A stretch of DNA of 14,993 bases from Acidobacteriota bacterium (GTDB taxonomy: Bacteria; Acidobacteriota; Terriglobia; Terriglobales; Acidobacteriaceae): contig JAJYBT010000007.1 in NCBI GenBank assembly GCA_021778875.1, positions 1-14,993 of the forward strand, read 5' to 3'. The notes below the pieces were generated by a model. The model did not search any database, had not been told where the DNA came from, and saw only the letters and a list, made by a program, of their open reading frames with translations. Both the position numbers and the translations under genes were made by a program. Positions 1 through 7,832 of this stretch are shown here, one piece after another. Numbering within the stretch: the stretch's first letter is position 1; each line of letters starts with the position of its first letter.

Positions 1-1135
1 TTTCGCTGGTGCCTTCGCCGATGGTACAGAGTTTGACGTCGCGATAGAACTTTTCGGCGGGGTAGTCCTTGATGAAGCCATAGCCGCCGAAGAGCTGTAC
101 GGCCTCGTTACAGATGTGGACGGCGACTTCACTGGCGAAGAGTTTGGCCATGGCGGACTCTCGCGTGACCTTGCGTCCTGCGTCCTTGAGCACGGCGGCG
201 CGCTGGGTGAGCAGGCGCGCGGCGTCGAGCTCGGTGGCCATGTCGGCGAGCTTCCACTGGATGCCCTGGAACTCGGCGATGGCTTTGCCGAACTGGCGGC
301 GCTCTTTGACGTATTTGAGCGCGGCGTCGAGTGCGCCGCGGCCGATTCCGAGCGAGAGCGCGGCGATGGAGATGCGGCCGCCGTCGAGGACGCGCATGGC
401 ATCGACGAAGCCTTCGCCTTCAAGGCCAAGCAGATTTTCCGCGGGGATTTCGCAGTCTTCAAAGATGAGTTCGCTGGTGTCACTGGCGCGCAGGCCGAGC
501 TTGTTTTCCTTCTTGCCGGGGCGGAAGCCCTTGGTGCCCTTTTCCACGATGAAGGCGGAGAGGCCATGCGTGCCTTTGCTCTTGTCGGTGACGGCGATGA
601 CGACGGTGGCGTCGGCGTAGTGGCCGTTGGTGATGAAGGTTTTGGTGCCATTGAGGATGTAGCGGTCGCCTTTGCGGACAGCTGTGGTGCGGGCGTTGCT
701 TGCGTCGGACCCGGAGCCTGGCTCGGTGAGTCCCCAGGCGGCAATCCACTCGCCGGTGGCGAGGCGCGGAATGTATTTGCGCCGTTGTTCTTCTTTGCCG
801 GCGAGGAAGATGTGGTTGGTGCCGAGGGAGTTGTGCGCGGCGACGGTGAGGCCGATGGAGCCGTCGACGGCGGAGAGTTCCTCGATGGCGAGGACGTAGT
901 CCACGTAGCCGAGATCCGAGCCGCCGTACTCGGCGGGAAAGATGACGCCGAGCAGGCCCATGGCGCCGAGTTTTTTGATGACGGCGAGCGGGAACTCGCT
1001 GGCCTCGTCCCAGGCGAGGACGTTGGGCGCGATTTCGCGGGCGGCAAAGTCGCGAATTTCGTGGCGGAGTTGCTCCTGTTCTTCAGTGAGCACGAAGGGA
1101 TACAAGCTTTCGATTGTTTCCAGCGCAACGGTCAT
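1..1135 (-). CDS. Acyl-CoA dehydrogenase, short-chain type (3' end beyond window)
   Basis: This FAD flavoprotein would catalyse alpha,beta-dehydrogenation of an acyl-CoA and pass electrons to ETF. The reading frame is open from an ATG at 1135 to the left edge (378 residues seen), so only the last few residues are missing for a family of about 380-390. Seen: the acyl-CoA dehydrogenase signature [11 protein letters not shown] (about 136-146), ITNG (168-171), the R-Q-F-G-K region (280-284), QLFGGYGF (347-354) and [15 protein letters not shown] at the end. E374 in GEGTSE is at the catalytic-base position of short- and medium-chain enzymes. At the position where isovaleryl-CoA dehydrogenase carries its base there is a glycine (about G253, LDGGRISIA). 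It is therefore built like SCAD rather than IVD. An SD-like CAGGAG lies at 1148-1143, 7 nt before the start. It is 40 nt downstream of the carboxyltransferase gene and presumably in one operon with it. The family is sure; the substrate is unknown. Confidence 0.95.
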   Translation of the reverse strand, partial: MTVALETIESLYPFVLTEEQEQLRHEIRDFAAREIAPNVLAWDEASEFPLAVIKKLGAMGLLGVIFPAEYGGSDLGYVDYVLAIEELSAVDGSIGLTVAAHNSLGTNHIFLAGKEEQRRKYIPRLATGEWIAAWGLTEPGSGSDASNARTTAVRKGDRYILNGTKTFITNGHYADATVVIAVTDKSKGTHGLSAFIVEKGTKGFRPGKKENKLGLRASDTSELIFEDCEIPAENLLGLEGEGFVDAMRVLDGGRISIAALSLGIGRGALDAALKYVKERRQFGKAIAEFQGIQWKLADMATELDAARLLTQRAAVLKDAGRKVTRESAMAKLFASEVAVHICNEAVQLFGGYGFIKDYPAEKFYRDVKLCTIGEGTSE

Positions 1136-1175
1136 GTGTACGCTCCTGTACGTCGAGAATGCGGCGCGTGAGGTT

Positions 1176-2897
1176 TTATGTTTGCAGGACTCCCGGGTTG
1201 AAGTGCGGTACGTGAGGATTGAGGGCGCAGGCTTCGAGGGCGGTGATGAGCACGTCGCGGGTTTTGGCCGGGTCGATGATGGCGTCGATCCAGAGGCGAG
1301 CGGCGCCGTAGCGCGGATCGGCCTGGGCATCGTAGGCGGCCTGGATTTCGTCGTGGAGCGCGGTGCGGTCGGCTGTGGTCAGGGTCTTGCCTTCGCGCTC
1401 AAGCTGGCGTGCGCGCACCTCGGCGAGCGTGTTGGCGGCGGAGGCTCCGCTCATGACGGCGTAGCGCGCGGTGGGCCAGGCGAAGAGAAAGCGGGGATCG
1501 TAGTTGCCGGCACCGAAGCTGCCGCCGATGATGACGGCGATTTTAGGCACGACGCTGGTGCTGACGGCGGAGACCATTTTTGCGCCGGCGCGGATGATGC
1601 CGGACCACTCGGCGTCCTTGCCGACCATGAAGCCGTTGACGTCATGGAGGAAGATGAGCGGCACGAGGTTCTGATTGCAGTCCATGATGAAGCGGGCGGC
1701 CTTTTGCGCGCTCTCGGTGTAGATGACGCCGCCGACCTCGATGCGTTTGGCTCCGGCAGCGGGGCCCATGGCGACGGTCTGCATCTGGTTGATTTTCTGG
1801 TTGGCGACGATGCCGACGGCATGGCCGCCGATGCGCGCATAGCCGCAGAGCACGGTGCGGCCGAAGTCGGCTTTGTATTCGTCGAAGCGGCTGCTGTCCA
1901 CGATGCGCGCGATGACTTCGCGCATGTCATAAATGTTGCTTGCGCCGGGCGCGGGATTGAGCAGCGCGTAGACATCCTGAGCGGGATAGGCGGGTGCGTC
2001 GCGGCCGGTGTCGTATGCAATGCGGGAGAATGCGTGCGGCGCGGATGCGGCAGTGCGCTGGCCCATCTTCTCGACGAGGGAGCGCATGCGGGCGAGGCAG
2101 TGCTGGTCGTCGGGCTCCTTGAAGTCGACGGTGCCGGAGACTTCAGCGTGCATGGCCGCGCCGCCGAGCTCTTCAGCATCGGTGCGCTGGCCGATGGCGG
2201 CCTGCACGAGCGATGGGCCGGCGAGGAAGAGGCCGGAGCCCTCGGTCATGAGGACGGTGTCGGTCATGACGGGCAGATAAGCGCCGCCGGCCACGCACAT
2301 GCCCATGATGGCGGTGATTTGCGGAATGCCGAGCGAGCTCATGACGGCGTTGTTGCGGAAGACGCGGCCGAAGTCGTCGGTGTCTGGAAAGACGTCTTCC
2401 TGGAGGGGGAGAAAGACGCCGGCGGAATCGACGAGATAGAGGGTGGGGATGCGGTTCTCAAGCGCGATGGTCTGAGCGCGGAGCACCTTTTTTGCCGTCA
2501 TGGGGAAGAAGGCTCCGGCTTTGACGGTGGCATCGTTGGCGATGATCATGCAGAGGCGTCCGCAGACGCGGCCCAGGCCGGTGACGACGCCCGCGGCAGG
2601 CGCGCCGCCGTATTCGGTGTACATGCCGTGCGCGGCCCAGAGGCCGAGTTCAAGCAGCTCGGCGCCTTCGTCGAGGAGGAGCTTGAGGCGCTCGCGGACG
2701 GTGAGGCGGCCTTTGCTGTGCTGGGCATCAGCGGCTTTTGGGCCGCCGCCCAGGCGGATGCGATCGGATTCGGAGTGAAGCTGGGTCATCAGCGCCAGGA
2801 GCGCGTCGCGGTTGGCGCGGGCGCGGGTGGAGCCTGTGTCCAGCGTTGAGGGCAGCGTGTTTTCCGGTTGCAAAGCCTCCGCCATGTCGTCATCCAC
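1176..2897 (-). CDS. Acyl-CoA carboxylase, carboxyltransferase (beta) subunit, methylcrotonyl-CoA carboxylase type
   Basis: This biotin-dependent carboxyltransferase subunit would move a carboxyl group from carboxybiotin to an acyl-CoA, most like 3-methylcrotonyl-CoA in leucine breakdown. The 573 residues show both crotonase-fold halves. The N-terminal half has [21 protein letters not shown] (about 50-70), [16 protein letters not shown] (157-172), [11 protein letters not shown] (201-211) and [11 protein letters not shown] (224-234). The C-terminal half has [15 protein letters not shown] (389-403), HDVNGFMVG (418-426) and [15 protein letters not shown] (458-472). In the members I know, GAGNY is followed by a stretch like GMCGRAY before DPRF; here those seven residues are absent. 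The tabulated start is a GTG at 2897. An ATG four codons later (2885) is equally credible, since neither has a strong Shine-Dalgarno. No biotin carboxylase/biotin carrier subunit is in the window. The family is firm; the substrate, and activity given the missing loop, are uncertain. Confidence 0.9.
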   Translation of the reverse strand: MDDDMAEALQPENTLPSTLDTGSTRARANRDALLALMTQLHSESDRIRLGGGPKAADAQHSKGRLTVRERLKLLLDEGAELLELGLWAAHGMYTEYGGAPAAGVVTGLGRVCGRLCMIIANDATVKAGAFFPMTAKKVLRAQTIALENRIPTLYLVDSAGVFLPLQEDVFPDTDDFGRVFRNNAVMSSLGIPQITAIMGMCVAGGAYLPVMTDTVLMTEGSGLFLAGPSLVQAAIGQRTDAEELGGAAMHAEVSGTVDFKEPDDQHCLARMRSLVEKMGQRTAASAPHAFSRIAYDTGRDAPAYPAQDVYALLNPAPGASNIYDMREVIARIVDSSRFDEYKADFGRTVLCGYARIGGHAVGIVANQKINQMQTVAMGPAAGAKRIEVGGVIYTESAQKAARFIMDCNQNLVPLIFLHDVNGFMVGKDAEWSGIIRAGAKMVSAVSTSVVPKIAVIIGGSFGAGNYDPRFLFAWPTARYAVMSGASAANTLAEVRARQLEREGKTLTTADRTALHDEIQAAYDAQADPRYGAARLWIDAIIDPAKTRDVLITALEACALNPHVPHFNPGVLQT

Positions 2898-2901
2898 TGA
2901 A

Positions 2902-2919
2902 ACCGCAGACTATAGCACC
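2902..2919 (-). promoter_or_regulatory. Possible extended -10 promoter of the carboxyltransferase/dehydrogenase pair
   Basis: On the minus strand the sequence TGCTATAGT (TATAGT at 2914-2909) fits an extended -10 element, 11-12 nt before the GTG at 2897 and 23-24 nt before the ATG at 2885. No good -35 box is visible. If real, the leader is very short, which would favour the ATG at 2885 as the start. This is a pattern match only. Confidence 0.3.
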
Positions 2920-3022
2920 TTTAGCAGCCGGCGCGCATCCGGGCGACAGAAGGTGAGATGCAGGGAATGAGGAATGAGAGAGCTGACGAAGGAGCTTCCC
3001 CTTGCAATGCGGGGGATCTTTC

Positions 3023-3080
3023 AGGGGCTGAAGCCCCTTTATTGTTGGGGGGCTGCTTTCGGCACGGCTGAAGCCGTGCC
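3023..3080. repeat. Pair of REP-like hairpins with TGAA loops
   Basis: The first hairpin (3023-3038) has a 6-bp stem AGGGGC/GCCCCT and the second (3061-3080) an 8-bp stem GGCACGGC/GCCGTGCC. Both enclose the same tetraloop TGAA, 22 nt apart. The stems differ in sequence but the CTGAAG core is identical, as expected of structure-conserved repeats rather than a simple duplication. From memory, such GGCTGAAGCC-type palindromes are scattered between genes in many acidobacterial genomes and are often translated into spurious small proteins. I could not check copy number here. The second stem is not followed by a T-run, so a terminator role is not obvious. Confidence 0.7.
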
Positions 3081-3348
3081 CTGACACGAGGCCTGCCAGC
3101 GGCGCGCTTTTCCGCAAGCTGTGAAGTTGTGCCTGACACGTTGCGGCGACACAGGAGCTGAAAAGGCGATCCATGGCGGTCTGTATGTAATGGGTAAAGC
3201 CCTATCCTTCACAGGTTGGTTTTCATGCAGATGCCGGAAGGCCCTGAAGCAGCGCTGGCGATTGGGTGTGCTGCGAAAATGGTGCAACCTGCGCGCCGGC
3301 AGGGGGCATGCGCGGGGCCATTTCACGGCGTCGGAGTGTCATTAGAGA

Positions 3349-3354
3349 TATGAT
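3349..3354 (+). promoter_or_regulatory. Possible -10 box for the citramalate-synthase-like gene
   Basis: TATGAT at 3349-3354 matches the -10 consensus at five of six positions and would give a leader of about 60 nt before the TTG start at 3423. No clear -35 box is found at 16-18 nt spacing. Low confidence. Confidence 0.25.
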
Positions 3355-3422
3355 GTTTGCAGGTAAATCCTTGCAGGAAGGTCCGTCGCGCAGGCAACTG
3401 TGACCACCGGGAGTTGTGACAA

Positions 3423-5093
3423 TTGAAAGCGATTGAAGCCAGGAAGGTGGAGCTGTTTGATACAAGCCTTCGGGACGGGTTACAGCAGCCAAACCTTGAA
3501 ATTTCAGTACCGGGGGCGGTAGGCCTTCTGCAGCGCATGTCCGCATTTGGCGTGCGGTATGCGGAGATTGGCTTTGCGGGCGCGAACCAGTTTGTGGGCG
3601 ACCTGACGAGCGCGCTTTCTCTGGTGGATACGGGCGCGATTCAACTGGCGCTGTTTGGCAGGACGCGCGGGCGCGGCACCAGGGTGCAGGACTGGCCGGA
3701 CGTGCAGTTCATTGTGCGCCACAAGGAGCGGATACCGGTTGCGGTGATTGTGGTGAAGTCGCGGCTGCTGGATGTGATGAAGTCGCTGGAGACCACGCCG
3801 GAAGAAAATCTGCTGATGGCCTACGAGACGGTCGAGTGCCTGCACGACAACGGGCTCAATGTGTTTGTGGATCTTGAGCACGCCATGGACGCGACGTGCG
3901 GGCGGCGAGAAAACGGCATTGAATGCGATGCGGATTTCAAGCTGCGCAGCCTGGAGTATTTTAACCAACTGACAGAGCAATGCGTGAACCAGAAAGTGAG
4001 CCGCATTGTGGTGTGCGACACGACGGGCGGCGCGAGCCCGGAAGAAGTGGCACAGGTGATTGGCGGGCTGACGCGCGCGTATCCGAATGCCGGGATAGGA
4101 TTTCATGGGCACAAGGATCGCGGGCTGGGCGTGGCGAACACGCGGGCGGCGGTGCTGGCAGGCGCAGTGCAGGTGCAGGGCACGCTGCTGGGCACGGGCG
4201 AACGCTGCGGCAACGTGAATCTGACGACGGTGATTGGCGGCATGCAACTGCGGGGCGAGGCGGAGTTTGTTCCGGCCGAGTCGCTGGCGGGGCTCACGAG
4301 CCTGGCGCATTCTGCTTACGCGGCCTTCAGTCTTGAGGTGCCGCACGGCGCTCCCATCGTGGGCCCGGGGGCGTTTGGGACGTGGGCCGGGATGCATGGC
4401 AGCAGCGAGCGCAAGAATCCGGGGGCGTATCTCTGGTGCGACCCGGCGCGGGTTGGCGCCAATCCGACGATCGGTGTGAACAGCCTTTCTGGCAGAGCGA
4501 ACGTCATTCTGCTGTCGGAGGCACTGGGCGTTGGGCTTGATTCCGTGCAGGCGCAGGCGCTGATGGACGCCAACCTGGCGATGATTGACGGCGGCGGCTT
4601 CACGGTGAGCGAGGTGTCGTTCAGGCTGGCCTGCATGAAGGTGCTGAAGACGCTGCACAATCGGTTCAGCGTAAAGGGATGGCGCGTTGTTGATGAGTCG
4701 GATGCGGCCGGGAACCGATGTGTGCAGGCGACGATGACGCTGCAGATCGGCGACCAGACGGTGACGACTACCGCCGAAGGCGCAGGCCCGGTGGATGCGC
4801 TGACCAAGGCGATGCGGCAGGAGTTGGAGAACTGGTATCCGGCACTGAAGCGGATGCGGCTGGGCACATTCAGCGTGACGGCGATTGACGTTTCTGCCCA
4901 CGACTCGGCGGCGCACGTGCGCGTTACGGTGAGCTTCAACGCCGAGAGTCACGAGCCCTGGATTACGGCTGGCGTGAGCAGCGACATGAACCAGGCGGCG
5001 CTGATGGCGATTGTGGATGGGTTTCACTACTGGCTGCAGCAGTGCTCGGATGAGGCCGAGGCTGCCGAGGCGCAGGTGGCGCAACAGGCGTAA
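3423..5093 (+). CDS. HMGL-like/LeuA-domain synthase, citramalate synthase (CimA)-like
   Basis: This probably condenses acetyl-CoA with a 2-oxo acid; by architecture it is closest to the citramalate/2-isopropylmalate synthase family. Of its 556 residues, about 8-275 form the HMGL TIM barrel: LFDTSLRDG (11-19, R17/D18), CDTTGG (198-203), GFHGHKDRG (226-234, H228/H230) and GTLLGTGERCGN (253-264). A linker follows with WAGMH (321-325), where H325 matches the family's catalytic His, and then a LeuA-type dimerisation/regulatory domain (about 434-540). Differences from the family: HGHKD where HxHND is usual, and FGTWAGMH where citramalate synthases have FAHKGGIH. The start is TTG, forced by an upstream in-frame stop, with GGGAG at 3409-3413. 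It is divergent from the carboxyltransferase operon. Alternatives are an HMG-CoA-lyase-like or novel aldol enzyme. The family is firm; the exact reaction is not. Confidence 0.85.
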   Translation: MKAIEARKVELFDTSLRDGLQQPNLEISVPGAVGLLQRMSAFGVRYAEIGFAGANQFVGDLTSALSLVDTGAIQLALFGRTRGRGTRVQDWPDVQFIVRHKERIPVAVIVVKSRLLDVMKSLETTPEENLLMAYETVECLHDNGLNVFVDLEHAMDATCGRRENGIECDADFKLRSLEYFNQLTEQCVNQKVSRIVVCDTTGGASPEEVAQVIGGLTRAYPNAGIGFHGHKDRGLGVANTRAAVLAGAVQVQGTLLGTGERCGNVNLTTVIGGMQLRGEAEFVPAESLAGLTSLAHSAYAAFSLEVPHGAPIVGPGAFGTWAGMHGSSERKNPGAYLWCDPARVGANPTIGVNSLSGRANVILLSEALGVGLDSVQAQALMDANLAMIDGGGFTVSEVSFRLACMKVLKTLHNRFSVKGWRVVDESDAAGNRCVQATMTLQIGDQTVTTTAEGAGPVDALTKAMRQELENWYPALKRMRLGTFSVTAIDVSAHDSAAHVRVTVSFNAESHEPWITAGVSSDMNQAALMAIVDGFHYWLQQCSDEAEAAEAQVAQQA

Positions 5094-5116
5094 GGCAACA
5101 CAGAACAACTTTTCTT

Positions 5117-5671
5117 ATGCGGCTCTTTGTCGGGATTCCACTGGCGGAGGAGACGGGCGCGGCGCTGGCAGCCGTGGAAGCGCGGCTGCGCGCGAAGGCG
5201 CCGAGACTGCGCTGGTCGAAGCCGGAGTCGCGGCATATTACTCTGCAGTTTCTTGGTCAGGCGAGCACAGAGCAATATGAGGCTGTGAAAGCGCGGCTGA
5301 GCGAGGTGCATGCAGCGCCGGCGCCGATTCAACTTGAAAAGCTGAGCTGCTTTGAACGCACAGGCGTGCTGCACGTGGGCATCGAGTTGACGCCGCAGCT
5401 TGTTGCGCTGCAGCAGAGCGTGACAGGGGCGAGCCGGTTGTGCGGATTTGTGCCGGAGGCGCGCGCGTATCAGCCGCACATCACGCTGGCGCGCAGCCGG
5501 AGCAGCGAGGACAGGCGGAGAGTTGCAGAGCTGGCGAAGAGCGTCACGCGATCGCCGCGCTTGCCGCGCTTTGTGGCGCACGAGTTCGTGCTGTACGAGA
5601 GCTTTCCCGGACAGGCGGGCTCGCGCTACGAAGTGCGGGCGCGGTTTGCGCTGAGCGCAGGAAGCCGCTGA
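5117..5671 (+). CDS. thpR: RNA 2',3'-cyclic phosphodiesterase (2H phosphoesterase, LigT type)
   Basis: Members hydrolyse 2',3'-cyclic phosphate ends of RNA to 2'-phosphomonoesters, and some ligate tRNA halves in vitro; the cellular role is poorly defined. The 184-residue protein, a normal length, starts with the family-typical MRLFVGIPL. It carries both catalytic HxTx motifs: HITL at 40-43 and HITL at 121-124. The start ATG lies 23 nt after the previous stop, so it may be co-transcribed with the synthase gene. No functional link to the neighbours is visible. The frame overlapping its end belongs to an upstream extension of the permease reading frame and is not a gene. Confidence 0.92.
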   Translation: MRLFVGIPLAEETGAALAAVEARLRAKAPRLRWSKPESRHITLQFLGQASTEQYEAVKARLSEVHAAPAPIQLEKLSCFERTGVLHVGIELTPQLVALQQSVTGASRLCGFVPEARAYQPHITLARSRSSEDRRRVAELAKSVTRSPRLPRFVAHEFVLYESFPGQAGSRYEVRARFALSAGSR

Positions 5672-5733
5672 GTTCCCTCCAGTATGATTTGAGGTTGCAG
5701 AATGGGTTCCTTTGGGGGACTTCCGGTGACTCG

Positions 5734-7170
5734 ATGACGATGTTTGCACCTGCTGAGCGCGACGGCACAGCGCAACTGCCCCGGACGATGGGGTTCTGGG
5801 ATGTGCTGCTCTTCAATATCGCAACGGTGCTTGGGCCGCGCTGGATTGCGGCAGCAGGGCACAACGGAACATCGTCCATCAGCCTGTGGATCATTGCGGC
5901 AGTCTTTTTCTTTGTGCCCGGCGCGCTGGTCATCAACGAACTTTCGTCGCGCTTCCCAGTCGAGGGCGGGCTGTATGCGTGGTCGCGGGAAGCGTTTGGC
6001 GACTTTCACGGTTTTATTGCCGGGTGGACTTACTGGATTTACACGGTCTTCTATTTCCCGGGCCTGCTGTTGGCGAGCGCATCCATGGCCGCATACATCA
6101 TGGGCGGACGCGGCGCGGCGCTGGCGCAGAACCGGCCATTTCTGCTGACGGTTTCGCTTTCACTGCTGCTGGTCGCGGTGATCTTGAACATCGTCGGGCT
6201 GAACGTCGGCAAGTGGCTGCAGAATGCGGGCGGTGTGGGAACGTATGTGCCTCTGCTGATGCTGGCGGGCATTGCGGCGATTGTGAGCTGGCGTTATGGC
6301 TCGGTGACGCACTTCACCGTGAAGAACATGCTGCCAGCGTGGAACTGGGACACGGTCAACTTCTGGTCGCAGATTGCGTTTGCATTCACCGGGCTGGAGC
6401 TGGTGTCTGCCATGAGCGAAGAGGTGCGCGATCCGCGCCGCACGCTGCCGCGGGCAGTGTTTGGCGCCGGAGCGCTGATTGCGCTGATGTATATTGGCGG
6501 AACTTTTGCGGTCCTCTCGCTGACGCCCGCGGCGGGTCTCGATCCGCAGAGCGGGGTGTTTCACGCGATCACGGTTGGATCCATCGCGCTGCGTGTTGGC
6601 TTTCTGGGCATCCTTGCCGCTGTGCTGGTGACGGTGGGCAACGCGGGCGGCGTGGGCAGCACGGTGGCCGGCATTGCGCGCGTGCCGTTTGTGGTGGGCA
6701 TCGATCGCTATCTGCCTGCGGTGTTCGGGAAGATTCATCCTCGCTGGAAGACGCCGTATATTTCGATTCTCGTACAGGCCGCGGTGTCTGGAGCGATTCT
6801 GCTGGGAAGCCAGATCAACGAGACGACGCGCGGCGCGTATCAGTTCCTGATCGATGCGGCGATTATTCTCTACTTCATTCCATTTCTTTACATGTTTGCG
6901 GCGGTCATCAAGCTGGCGCGCCGCAAGGATCGCAGGGAGAACCAGCAGGCCGTGCTGGTGCCGGGCGGAGCGGCCGGTGTGTGGATCTGCGGCGGGCTGG
7001 GCTTTCTGGTCGTTCTGATGGGCATTCTTGTTTCGCTGGTGCCGCCGGGCGACTCGGCAGACAAGCTGGGCTTTGAGCTGAAGCTGGTTGGCGGCACAGT
7101 CGCATCGGTGCTGCTGGGGCTCATCCTTTACTGGCGTGGCGCGCGGGCGAAGAAGACGGAGCGGCAATAG
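5734..7170 (+). CDS. APC-superfamily amino-acid permease
   Basis: This integral inner-membrane transporter of the amino acid-polyamine-organocation superfamily has 478 residues and about 12 hydrophobic segments (roughly 22-42, 49-69, 92-122, 136-156, 170-186, 209-227, 242-263, 286-307, 342-359, 369-393, 415-436, 450-467). Family marks are FPVEGGLYAWSREAFGDFHGF (74-94), loops of the type seen in plant and bacterial APC permeases, and TGLELVSAMSEEVRDPRRTLP (219-239). The reading frame is open back to 5440, but that part overlaps thpR. I chose ATG 5734; ATG 5740 is also possible. A G-rich stretch at 5714-5719 is a rather distant SD. Its place beside an Lrp-type regulator and a Phe/Tyr degradation operon hints at aromatic amino-acid uptake, but no substrate-specific residue is recognised, so that is only an inference. 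Confidence 0.9.
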   Translation: MTMFAPAERDGTAQLPRTMGFWDVLLFNIATVLGPRWIAAAGHNGTSSISLWIIAAVFFFVPGALVINELSSRFPVEGGLYAWSREAFGDFHGFIAGWTYWIYTVFYFPGLLLASASMAAYIMGGRGAALAQNRPFLLTVSLSLLLVAVILNIVGLNVGKWLQNAGGVGTYVPLLMLAGIAAIVSWRYGSVTHFTVKNMLPAWNWDTVNFWSQIAFAFTGLELVSAMSEEVRDPRRTLPRAVFGAGALIALMYIGGTFAVLSLTPAAGLDPQSGVFHAITVGSIALRVGFLGILAAVLVTVGNAGGVGSTVAGIARVPFVVGIDRYLPAVFGKIHPRWKTPYISILVQAAVSGAILLGSQINETTRGAYQFLIDAAIILYFIPFLYMFAAVIKLARRKDRRENQQAVLVPGGAAGVWICGGLGFLVVLMGILVSLVPPGDSADKLGFELKLVGGTVASVLLGLILYWRGARAKKTERQ

Positions 7171-7195
7171 CGCCGAAAAAACCAAGTTCTGCGCC

Positions 7196-7280
7196 TGGTA
7201 CCCTGACCATGTGAATTTGTTGCTTCCCAGGTCTCAAAATCGAGGCCTGGGGCACTCAGAGTTCATGGTCATCAATACCA
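7196..7280. repeat. Nested inverted-repeat element between permease and regulator genes
   Basis: The inner hairpin pairs CCCAGGTCTC (7226-7235) with GAGGCCTGGG (7242-7251) around the loop AAAATC; there is one G-U pair. An outer interrupted inverted repeat surrounds it: TGGTA (7196-7200) plus TGACCATG (7204-7211) pairs with CATGGTCA (7264-7271) plus TACCA (7276-7280). The whole 85 nt could fold as a long stem with a central bulge. I recall TCTCAAAATCGAG-type hairpins followed by GGGGCAC as a repeated intergenic motif in Acidobacteriaceae, so this may be a copy of a mobile or REP-like element. Copy number was not testable. Confidence 0.65.
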
Positions 7281-7282
7281 AA

Positions 7283-7298
7283 TCCTGCGGTCGCAGGA
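7283..7298 (-). terminator. Hairpin directly after the Lrp-type gene
   Basis: TCCTGCG (7283-7289) and CGCAGGA (7292-7298) form a 7-bp stem with a minimal GT spacer, or a 6-bp stem with a GGTC loop. It sits immediately after the TAG of the leftward regulator gene (7301-7299). On that strand it is followed by TTTGG, a weak T-tract. It could end transcription from either convergent gene. Confidence 0.45.
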
Positions 7299-7829
7299 CT
7301 AGTCATAGCGGCCGAAGGCTTCGAGATGGTTTGCGTGCAGTTCGCGCCGCTCGACGGGCGAGGACAGAACTGTTGAGGTGGACGTGGCGCCCAGCGCGGA
7401 GAGCTTGTCAATGAGCGCTTCGAGGTGGCGGATGGAAACGACATTCGCTTCGATGACAAAAGACTCGTCGCCGGTGATGCGATGGCAGCGGCTTATCTCC
7501 GGGAGCTCCTTGATTGCGGTCACAGCGCGACTGACCTGCAAGTCTCCGCCGGGAATGGTGAGGCGCACCAGCACGCGAATGGGAAGGCCGAGTTTTGCGA
7601 GGTCGAGCGTGGCGTGATAGCCGGTGATGACGCCGGCTTCCTCCAGGCGGTGAACGCGCTCGGCGACGGCGGGCGTTGAGAGGCCAACCTTTCTGCCCAG
7701 TTCGGCGAACGACAGACGGGCGTTGTGCTGCAGGCATTCGAGAATCCGCCACGCAATCGCATCGAGCTCAACGACATTTGGAACCGTCTTATGGGTCACA
7801 GGCAAGCAATCCTTAAGCCGCTCTGCCAT
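7299..7829 (-). CDS. Lrp/AsnC-family transcriptional regulator
   Basis: This is a DNA-binding regulator that normally senses an amino acid. The 176 residues comprise an N-terminal winged HTH (about 21-75: LDAIAWRILECLQHNARLS, then FAELGRKVGLSTPAVAERV as helix-turn-helix) and a C-terminal RAM/ligand domain (about 85-160) with the typical RITGDESFVIEANV (117-130). I chose ATG 7829 because it starts shortly before the HTH and leaves the 7833-7849 palindrome just upstream as a plausible autoregulatory site. Upstream ATGs at 7844, 7859 and 7862 in the same frame would place the palindrome inside the gene. It is divergent from hpd, with 143 nt between the starts, so it is the obvious candidate regulator of the Phe/Tyr operon. 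The ligand (Phe, Tyr or homogentisate) is not inferable from sequence. Confidence 0.9.
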   Translation of the reverse strand: MAERLKDCLPVTHKTVPNVVELDAIAWRILECLQHNARLSFAELGRKVGLSTPAVAERVHRLEEAGVITGYHATLDLAKLGLPIRVLVRLTIPGGDLQVSRAVTAIKELPEISRCHRITGDESFVIEANVVSIRHLEALIDKLSALGATSTSTVLSSPVERRELHANHLEAFGRYD

Positions 7830-7832
7830 TAT

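Larger units (their letters stand above)
2898..3422. other. 525-nt intergenic region between divergent operons, no convincing gene
   Basis: Short ORFs cross this stretch on both strands, but none has a recognisable domain or a good ribosome site, and several are translations of the hairpin repeats. Visible content: two TGAA-loop hairpins at 3023-3038 and 3061-3080; a direct repeat CCTGACACG at 3080-3088 and 3132-3140; and a direct repeat TTGCAGG at 3357-3363 and 3371-3377, close to the start of the rightward gene. Possible promoters lie at each end, facing outward. The centre (about 3150-3320) shows nothing I can name. Confidence 0.6.

Noticed and set aside
942..2849. 635-codon rightward open frame
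   Set aside because: It lies opposite the carboxyltransferase gene; its low-complexity Ala/Gly/Asp composition is what a high-GC antisense frame gives, and no family is recognisable.
2890..3174. Short leftward ORFs over the hairpin region
   Set aside because: They translate the repeat hairpins and have no ribosome site or domain; typical spurious calls.
3504..5108. 534-codon leftward open frame
   Set aside because: Antisense to the citramalate-synthase-like gene; His/Arg-rich, no domain, while the forward frame has clear catalytic motifs.
5440..5733. Upstream extension of the permease reading frame
   Set aside because: It overlaps thpR, which has both catalytic motifs, and the extension is Ala/Arg-rich with no homology to permease N-termini.
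6160..7185. 341-codon leftward open frame
   Set aside because: Antisense to the permease; Arg/His/Gln-rich shadow without hydrophobic or domain features.
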